Of a DNA stretch of 9,662 nucleotides, positions 5,616-9,662 are shown one piece after another (the first letter of the stretch is position 1; every line of letters starts with the position of its first letter). Location of the stretch: the NCBI GenBank assembly GCA_035620415.1, contig DASPGV010000091.1:1-9662 (forward strand), read 5' to 3'. Source of the stretch: Nitrososphaera sp035620415 (GTDB lineage: Archaea; Thermoproteota; Nitrososphaeria; Nitrososphaerales; Nitrososphaeraceae). The notes under the pieces were generated by a model. That model saw only the letters and a program-made list of their open reading frames with translations. It searched no databases and was not told where the DNA came from. Made by a program: the position numbers and the translations under genes.

Positions 5616-5892
5616 TGTAGGCCTCTATTTCAAGAACTAGCATGCAGCCGGGCATTTGACTGGGATAAGGGAGAGGTCGTGGGAGGTCGTAAGCAAAAGT
5701 TGACCGAGCCAGTTCTGATTAATGTTGGGATAATGACATGCATCATGTTATGGGGCAGGCCTGCTACCCTGACCTCGTCTGGACGCAAGATAGCAGCGAC
5801 GCTGACCAACATGATAGACGGGGTGACTGAGCAGCGCCGTTGTTAATACCTGCCCCACGCCTCACCTTCTAAATCATCATTGAATAGATTTC
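5616..5892. other. Intergenic region with a possible ORF relic
   Basis: No clear gene. The methyltransferase frame stays open after its stop, and a GTG at 5679 would start a 55-residue product (to the TAA at 5844-5846) containing GRPATLTSSGRKIAATL. It has no recognised family and no promoter, so it may be chance or a relic. GAGAGGTCGT/GGGAGGTCGT at 5671-5690 is a short tandem near-repeat. A TATA-like TTCTAAAT at 5867-5874 precedes the ATG at 5893. Confidence 0.35.
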
Positions 5893-6450
5893 ATGCCGGT
5901 AATCGGGGAGAGAGTGGATAAATTGACTGCCGCTGAAAATCCCGCACGAGAAACTGACAATTCACGAAGTAAATCTGACCGGCTGAGAACGCAGGCGCGA
6001 CAAGGTATGGGAGTACAGGAGTATGGGCTGCTCGGTGGATGAGATTGTGGACATCATGAAAGTCAAGCCTGAGATCAGGATATCACACGGAACAGTGGTT
6101 AATGACCTCAAGTACACGCAGAAGGAAATCGAGAAGAACTTCAACAGCTACATCGAGAACCTTCCAATGCAACATAACCTTGCCGTGACTGGGCTCGACA
6201 GGGTAATCAAGGAAGGCTGGAGGATGTATGCAAAGACCGAGACCCAAAGATATTGTCGAATATCTCAGATGCCTACATGAAAAAACAGGCTGTCCTAGGT
6301 GACCCGGCTCAGATAGAGAAGGCGATCAGGACAGTCGCGTCCCTCAGGTCAAAGATAGGCAAGCAGAAGGAGGATTCCGAGAGTAACAGCGCAGCCAGCG
6401 AAGGCTCGGAAAGCGCCGCACTGGCGACACAGGAGGGTGAATCGGGATAG
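5893..6450 (+). pseudogene. HTH protein resembling a phage small-terminase subunit, two frameshifts
   Basis: Three frame segments join into one protein. From ATG 5893 the text reads MPVIGERVDKLTAAENPARE to SKSDRLRT. The frame then shifts near 5987-6000 to RRRDKVWEYRSMGCSVDEIVDIM and TVVNDLKYTQKEIEKNF. It shifts back near 6232-6238 to DRDPKILSNISDAYMKKQAVLG and AIRTVASLRSKIGKQKED, ending in a Ser/Ala/Glu-rich tail. The shifts are opposite, so both ends share one frame. The middle has the look of an HTH (RRxKVxELRxxG..EI..I) followed by helices, as in DNA-binding small terminase subunits and related provirus proteins; this is recalled family resemblance, not a search. Either the gene is dead or the sequence has two indel errors. 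The next ORF is coupled through TAGTG. Confidence 0.6.
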
Positions 6451-6632
6451 TGCCTTCACAGTTAGGTCGTAACCTCGAATCCGTCCTGAAAAACATTCAG
6501 CTGAACGATATTTTACCCCTTAAGGGAAATGTACCGGTAGACCCGTCTCAATTCTATTCGTCGTTCGGCTTCGCAGCTGGAACATCCCGGTTAGAGAATG
6601 CAGGTATAGGCAGTGGAGAAAAGCTCTCTTAA
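6450..6632 (+). CDS. Hypothetical 60-aa ORF, possible truncated start of a large gene
   Basis: GTG at 6450 overlaps the stop of the HTH gene (TAGTG), an arrangement typical of translational coupling, so the start is believable. The product begins PSQLGRNLESVLKNIQLNDILPLKG then NVPVDPSQF, and ends at TAA 6630-6632. I do not recognise it. Because it directly follows a small-terminase-like gene, it could be the N-terminal remnant of a large terminase or another phage protein, but no ATPase motif is visible (inference). The same frame carries on after the stop with coding-like text (next entry), so it may be half of a broken gene. Confidence 0.45.
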   Translation: MPSQLGRNLESVLKNIQLNDILPLKGNVPVDPSQFYSSFGFAAGTSRLENAGIGSGEKLS

Positions 6633-6917
6633 TTTTCTTGCTATCATGTCTCAACACATACCACGCACGATATTAAGGAAGTCTGTATCAAAAGAGACAT
6701 ACCCACGATTATATCAGGTCGACGCAAAACCAATTTCCTGCAAAAGGTAGAGTCAAAGATAATGAGCGATAGAAGCAGAGTCATAGACGATTTGAGAAAT
6801 ATGGGCATAAGGTTAAACCAGCTTCCACTCAATACGATCCCTGACAACCAACTAATGGATCTAAGAGATAACCTGCTCAAAATGAAATATCAGAGAGACA
6901 GGGGCCATTTCTTTTGA
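6633..6917 (+). pseudogene. Coding-like C-terminal fragment without a start
   Basis: Directly after the TAA at 6630-6632, the same frame is open for 94 codons to TGA 6915-6917. The text is protein-like in its second half: DIPTIISGRRKTNFLQKVES, then DRSRVIDDLRNMGIRL and DNQLMDLRDNLLKMKYQRD, mostly amphipathic helix. No ATG, GTG or TTG lies near its beginning; ATG 6762 would give a 51-residue protein but has no convincing promoter. It is best read as the 3' end of a gene whose middle is lost or which is split by the TAA. Family not recognised. Confidence 0.4.
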
Positions 6918-6943
6918 ACCTGTTTTTCAGTTCTCACTCTTCC

Positions 6944-6950
6944 TTTTATA
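6944..6950 (+). promoter_or_regulatory. TATA box of the secreted-protein pseudogene
   Basis: TTTTATA is centred about 28 bases before the ATG at 6975 and follows a T-rich stretch. The promoter looks intact. Confidence 0.5.
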
Positions 6951-6974
6951 GACCTCTTCTATCAGCCAAGTGAC

Positions 6975-7535
6975 ATGGTGGAGTTCAGTAAGAACAAGTG
7001 GAAATACTCCACTATCGGCCTTTTGGCAGTGCTGGCGGTCGGATTTTCTTTTCCGCAGGCATTTGCCCACGTAACCTCAAACGTACCGCATGCGTTTCAG
7101 CACGTCTTGGATGCACTGGCACCTCTTCAGGAGGACATAAACGACATCAAAGAGACGACAGACGAATTAGGACTAAAATTTGTTTCACTTAACCTGTTTC
7201 CTGACCCATCCGATGGCCAAACCGAGGAAATCGTAATCTTGCCAATGGTTTAAGGAACAGCATACCAAGGACATATGCAGATAACTATGAATGCAGGCGC
7301 TGGAAATGATATGGATCTAATCTGTCAAACTGATCATTCTGGCTTTGTGTGAGTGATAGTTGCGGGGCATGAAGGTACTGGAACGGAAATATTTGAACGG
7401 TACTTCTCATGTACCGAGATCACTGCCCGGTTCCGCGACCTTCCAGATAGCAACGATGGAATATTCCTGAGGATGCAGGGAATAGTAACATATACAGAAA
7501 GTAGAGAACACACTCTGTTATCAACTGAGGATTAA
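6975..7535 (+). pseudogene. Secreted protein with two in-frame stops
   Basis: One frame of 186 codons is broken by TAA (7251-7253) and TGA (7350-7352). It starts with a signal peptide: basic KNKWKY, hydrophobic STIGLLAVLAVGFSF, and cleavage near AFA/HVTSN (residue 31). A helical, probably coiled stretch follows (ALAPLQEDINDIKETTDEL). The part beyond the stops (GTAYQGHMQITMNAGAGNDM, then VIVAGHEGTGTEIFERYFSC and FLRMQGIVTYTES) reads like beta-strands of the same exported domain. Thus only the first 92 residues would be made. Signal peptide plus helix plus beta domain is a layout I associate with secreted proteins of this lineage. TAA can come from CAA and TGA from CGA by one C-to-T change each. 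Confidence 0.65.
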
Positions 7536-7570
7536 CGATTCGGAACTGGCAACGCCTCAATTGATTGGTA

Positions 7571-7596
7571 TATTCCTTTTCTTCCCTTTTTTCTTT
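7571..7596 (+). terminator. T-rich terminator candidate
   Basis: Runs of T (TTCCTTTTCTTCCC then TTTTTTCTTTATT) lie 35-60 bases after the end of the secreted-protein frame. Archaeal RNA polymerase stops at such T-rich stretches without needing a hairpin. The stop of the convergent gene lies at its right edge. Confidence 0.35.
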
Positions 7597-7900
7597 ATTC
7601 AAACCTAGAGTAAAACATCATTATGGCCGTGAACTTCTCCGACTTCAAACAGTCGTCGCAGTACTTTTCAACAATGATAGCGCCGCCATCCCTGAATAAC
7701 GCCTCCTTGGTCGCGGGCTGGCCGCAGTGGGTAGAGATCGGGATCGCCTTGGAGGTGCTTGCCATCGCCTCTCTTACCTGGTAGGGTTTGCGCAACAGCT
7801 CCTCTTGAGAAAAGTATCCTAAAAGCTTTGTTGAAAAGTCACGCCCTGCTCGCTCTCGGCAGACAGGCGTTAGTACGCTTTCGGGCCTGAATGGGTTCAC
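7595..7900 (-). CDS. Small protein with a Cys-based putative metal site
   Basis: This 101-residue protein has an unremarkable N-terminal half (FSTKLLGYFSQEELLRKPY) and a C-terminal segment resembling small treble-clef or zinc-ribbon proteins: THCGQPATKEALFRDGGAI (57-75), then EKYCDDCLK (78-86). C59, C81 and C84 could bind zinc, with H58 as a fourth ligand. The first half of the site would normally be CxxCG, so one Cys may have been replaced (inference). The start is GTG 7900, after an in-frame stop 18 codon-bases upstream; ATG 7765 would give a 56-residue protein holding only the metal site. No neighbour shares its strand closely except the C2H2 gene at 7989. Confidence 0.6.
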   Translation of the reverse strand: MNPFRPESVLTPVCRERAGRDFSTKLLGYFSQEELLRKPYQVREAMASTSKAIPISTHCGQPATKEALFRDGGAIIVEKYCDDCLKSEKFTAIMMFYSRFE

Positions 7901-7988
7901 AGATTTCTTGCTGTAAACTTATGCGCGCACCAATGCTTAAAGAAGTTTCAGGATTGCGGGTCGAACGATTTCTCGGGATGGGGAGGCA

Positions 7989-8108
7989 CTAATCCATCCT
8001 TTCCTTTATCTTATGCCTGCGAGATACCTGGTGCTTCAAAGCATCTAGCGGCTCATCAAAAGTCTCTGAACAGTCTTGACAGAGGTATACCTTCTTCTTG
8101 TCCGCCAT
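7989..8108 (-). CDS. C2H2 zinc-finger microprotein, 39 aa
   Basis: The whole protein is one finger: after MADKKKVYL come C10 and C13 (CQDC), SETFDEPLDALK, then H26 and H32, giving C-x2-C-x12-H-x5-H, with a basic tail (RRHKIKERMD). The ATG at 8108 has a TATA-like box about 26 bases upstream, so a leaderless message is likely. It is too small for many gene finders. The role is probably zinc-dependent nucleic-acid or protein binding; the target is unknown. Confidence 0.78.
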   Translation of the reverse strand: MADKKKVYLCQDCSETFDEPLDALKHQVSRRHKIKERMD

Positions 8109-8128
8109 TATTACAGGCTAGCGGATTT

Positions 8129-8138
8129 CATTAAAAAG
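8129..8138 (-). promoter_or_regulatory. TATA-like box of the 39-aa zinc-finger gene
   Basis: The minus strand reads CTTTTTAATG, centred about 25 bases before the ATG at 8108. Confidence 0.45.
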
Positions 8139-8245
8139 TAATAAGCAGAATTCTTTTCTATTTTGCATCTGGAGGTAGGGTAGCGGGTCTTACCTAGTAG
8201 GGTTTTCGCACTGTCAATACAATCATAAGGTGTCAATAAAAAGTT

Positions 8246-8785
8246 TTGAATGCGTTGAAGCTGAGCAAGAAGCATCTGTTTATCCTCCTAGGAGCTGGCC
8301 TTGTTGCCTCTGGAATAGTGACTATAATTCTAATATTACAAGTGTTACCACATGTAGGAATGTTCGTCTACCAGCCGCTGTCAAACGAGGCTGCAAGTGA
8401 TACAGAATTCAACCTGGAAGAGATCCACCGGGTCCCGCTAGGGAGGTACGACCATGTTTCGCTGTCTATTCTGGTCAACGGCCAGCAGGCTCTGGTTCCA
8501 GAAGGGATCGGCATGAGCTCGGAGCTGTGGCACGACCACTCGCTTGATCAGTACGGGCCGTCTGGCATATCGCACATGCACACCCACGATGAGTCAGGCA
8601 CCATCCACATCGAGTCCACCGTCGAAAGGGAATACACGGTTGGCGAGTTTCTGAAGGTGATGGGAATGGACCCCGGCGCGGTGACTAGGACAACTGTCGA
8701 CGGCAATGAAGTGGTAGATTTCCTGAACCACGAGATGAAGTGGGGCGAAAAGATCCAGCTGGAAGTCACGACCGACTCTGTCTGA
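8246..8785 (+). CDS. Membrane-anchored exported protein with His cluster (HTHDxSGxIHIES)
   Basis: One N-terminal helix (residues about 10-35, LFILLGAGLVASGIVTIILI and on) anchors a domain of about 140 residues outside the cell. The domain has the signature of a recurrent uncharacterised family: a VNGQQALVPEGIGM strand region, then ISHMHTHDESGTIHIES (108-124) and YTVGEFLKVMG (129-139). His residues gather in WHDH, HMHTHD and IHIES, suggesting metal binding, for example copper (inference). The start is TTG 8246, as an in-frame TAA lies at 8237-8239; TTG 8255 is the other choice, and the ATG at 8250 is out of frame. No convincing TATA box was seen at ideal distance. It stands alone. Confidence 0.78.
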   Translation: MNALKLSKKHLFILLGAGLVASGIVTIILILQVLPHVGMFVYQPLSNEAASDTEFNLEEIHRVPLGRYDHVSLSILVNGQQALVPEGIGMSSELWHDHSLDQYGPSGISHMHTHDESGTIHIESTVEREYTVGEFLKVMGMDPGAVTRTTVDGNEVVDFLNHEMKWGEKIQLEVTTDSV

Positions 8786-9105
8786 CGAGGAAAAGTTCAT
8801 AATTATAGTTTCTGCTGTAAAGGTAAACTGTTAGCAATGCCTGACAGATCCCGTTACATGTAGTCGAGAAGTAGAAAAATCCATGAGTTAATTAAACAAT
8901 CTCGTCAACCCAGTTTAAGGTGCAAGTAATCGAGTGATCATGGGGAAATCGACTTTTCGGTATCAAAGGAATTCATGATAAATATGACAGGCTCTGCACT
9001 TGTTCAGCCGGTTTCTCTAATAGAAGCGCCAATATCACAGCGGTCATGAATCAAAAAAAGGTGGCTGGCGGCTAAAACGCCAGATAGTCGTTTAGTGTGT
9101 CCCGG
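8786..9105. other. Noncoding stretch between convergent genes
   Basis: About 320 bases with no credible gene on either strand. The only structure found is the terminator-like hairpin at 9053-9083. The rest is AT-rich, with scattered stops in all frames. Confidence 0.5.
9053..9083 (-). terminator. Hairpin plus T-tract downstream of the FG-GAP gene
   Basis: On the minus strand CTGGCG and CGCCAG (9078-9083 and 9065-9070) form a 6-bp stem with a 7-base loop. A run of seven T (9059-9053) follows five bases later. It lies 22 bases past the gene's stop. Confidence 0.45.
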
Positions 9106-9662
9106 CTAGCCTGATACAAGGGACCGACCAAAAAGATCGTCTGCTTCTATAGAGTCCTCCACATTTTCAGTGTCCTGGTGGAACACCTGGTTACCCGCCA
9201 CCGAAAGCCCGGATGCGGAGCCGTAGATGGTGTGAATGGCGCCTGCATCGATAACAAAGTCATCATTTGCATCGTACAAGTCTTCATGAAGTACTCCAAT
9301 GGCCAGATCTGACCTTCCGTCATTGTTAAAGTCGCCTGCGGCAAGAGACTCGCCGCCAAATTGATCGATTGCTTCTGCTCTGCCCTTTATCCCCGGAGTG
9401 TCCTGATACCAGAACTGGTCAGGTACAAAGGTAGCATTCAACCCTGATGGGGAGCCGTATATTACGTTGACGGCGCCGGCTTGCGGAACGTCCGGAGTGT
9501 TCACTCCTTCCCATGGTACCCCTATAGCAAGATCTGAATATCCGTCATTGTTAAAGTCGCCTGCGGCAAGGGACCAGCCAAATTGATCGAAGGGTTCAGT
9601 CAGATCTTCAATGCCAGGGCTGTCCTGCGTCCATATCTGGTCCGGTACAAAGATAGCGCCAG
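9106..9662 (-). CDS. FG-GAP repeat beta-propeller protein, C-terminal part (5' end outside window)
   Basis: The frame is open from the right edge to the TAG at 9106-9108, about 185 residues. It holds two full FG-GAP units and the start of a third: FGWSLAAGDFNNDGYSDLAIG, FGGESLAAGDFNNDGRSDLA(IG) and FGRSLVSG. The loop DFNNDGxSD matches the calcium-binding DxNxDGxxD. Each unit is followed by GAV/AIHxIYGSxSGL. Such units form integrin-alpha-like seven-bladed propellers in exported proteins used for binding or adhesion; the signal peptide would lie outside the window. The unit length is 75 residues, and 30 bases are identical between two units. The protein stops inside a repeat, just before the calcium loop, which is odd (see findings). 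Confidence 0.85.
   Translation of the reverse strand, partial: GAIFVPDQIWTQDSPGIEDLTEPFDQFGWSLAAGDFNNDGYSDLAIGVPWEGVNTPDVPQAGAVNVIYGSPSGLNATFVPDQFWYQDTPGIKGRAEAIDQFGGESLAAGDFNNDGRSDLAIGVLHEDLYDANDDFVIDAGAIHTIYGSASGLSVAGNQVFHQDTENVEDSIEADDLFGRSLVSG

Noticed and set aside
8250..8258. ATG at 8250 as start of the His-cluster protein
   Set aside because: It is in another frame and hits TGA after two codons.
9106..9662. Repeated bases as a CRISPR array
   Set aside because: The repeat spacing is 225 bases and coincides with FG-GAP protein units in an open frame.

Overview
The window looks like a piece of an ammonia-oxidizing archaeon of the Nitrososphaera lineage (Nitrososphaeria/Thaumarchaeota). 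This is an inference from protein families and gene style, not a database match. Supporting signs are a GtrA-type membrane protein, an HTH_45-like winged-helix regulator, an MtrA-like corrinoid protein, several 39-54 residue C2H2 zinc-finger proteins, secreted proteins with archaeal signal peptides and an FG-GAP beta-propeller protein. Many genes have a TATA-like box about 25-30 bases before the start codon and no Shine-Dalgarno site, as expected for leaderless archaeal transcripts. TTG and GTG starts are frequent.

Left part (1-4380), compact and intact. Order: end of a GtrA-family membrane protein; an intergenic stretch with a foldable element (404-471); a winged-helix regulator; a convergent 331-residue protein of unknown function; a dimeric-type dUTPase transcribed away from it; a two-gene minus-strand unit (flavin/F420-type PPOX protein, then MtrA-like corrinoid protein, joined by TAATG); a C2H2 microprotein divergent from that unit with a mirrored TATA promoter; a two-TM small membrane protein; and a minus-strand pair of a 54-residue C2H2 microprotein followed by a protein with an HExxR degenerate zincin motif. 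Convergent neighbours repeatedly overlap at their 3' ends (by 9, 32 and 4 bases).

Middle part (4381-7535), decayed. After about 390 noncoding bases with a 61-base imperfect hairpin come: a class I methyltransferase broken by one in-frame TAG; a probable ORF relic; a helix-turn-helix gene resembling a phage small-terminase subunit with two frameshifts that cancel; a GTG ORF coupled to it by TAGTG, followed in the same frame by a coding-like stretch without a start; and a secreted protein with two in-frame stops. The stops in the methyltransferase and the secreted protein can each be explained by one C-to-T change. I read this part as a decaying accessory segment, possibly holding a provirus scrap. 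Sequencing error is the main alternative.

Right part (7536-9662), mostly intact: a small Cys-containing protein, a third C2H2 microprotein, a membrane-anchored protein with an HMHTHD/IHIES histidine cluster, a noncoding stretch ending in a terminator-like hairpin, and the C-terminal part of an FG-GAP protein on the minus strand that runs off the window.

No rRNA, tRNA, CRISPR array or complete insertion sequence was recognised. The best leads are the MtrA-like/PPOX pair, the zinc-finger/degenerate-zincin pair, and the cluster of broken genes around the terminase-like cassette.
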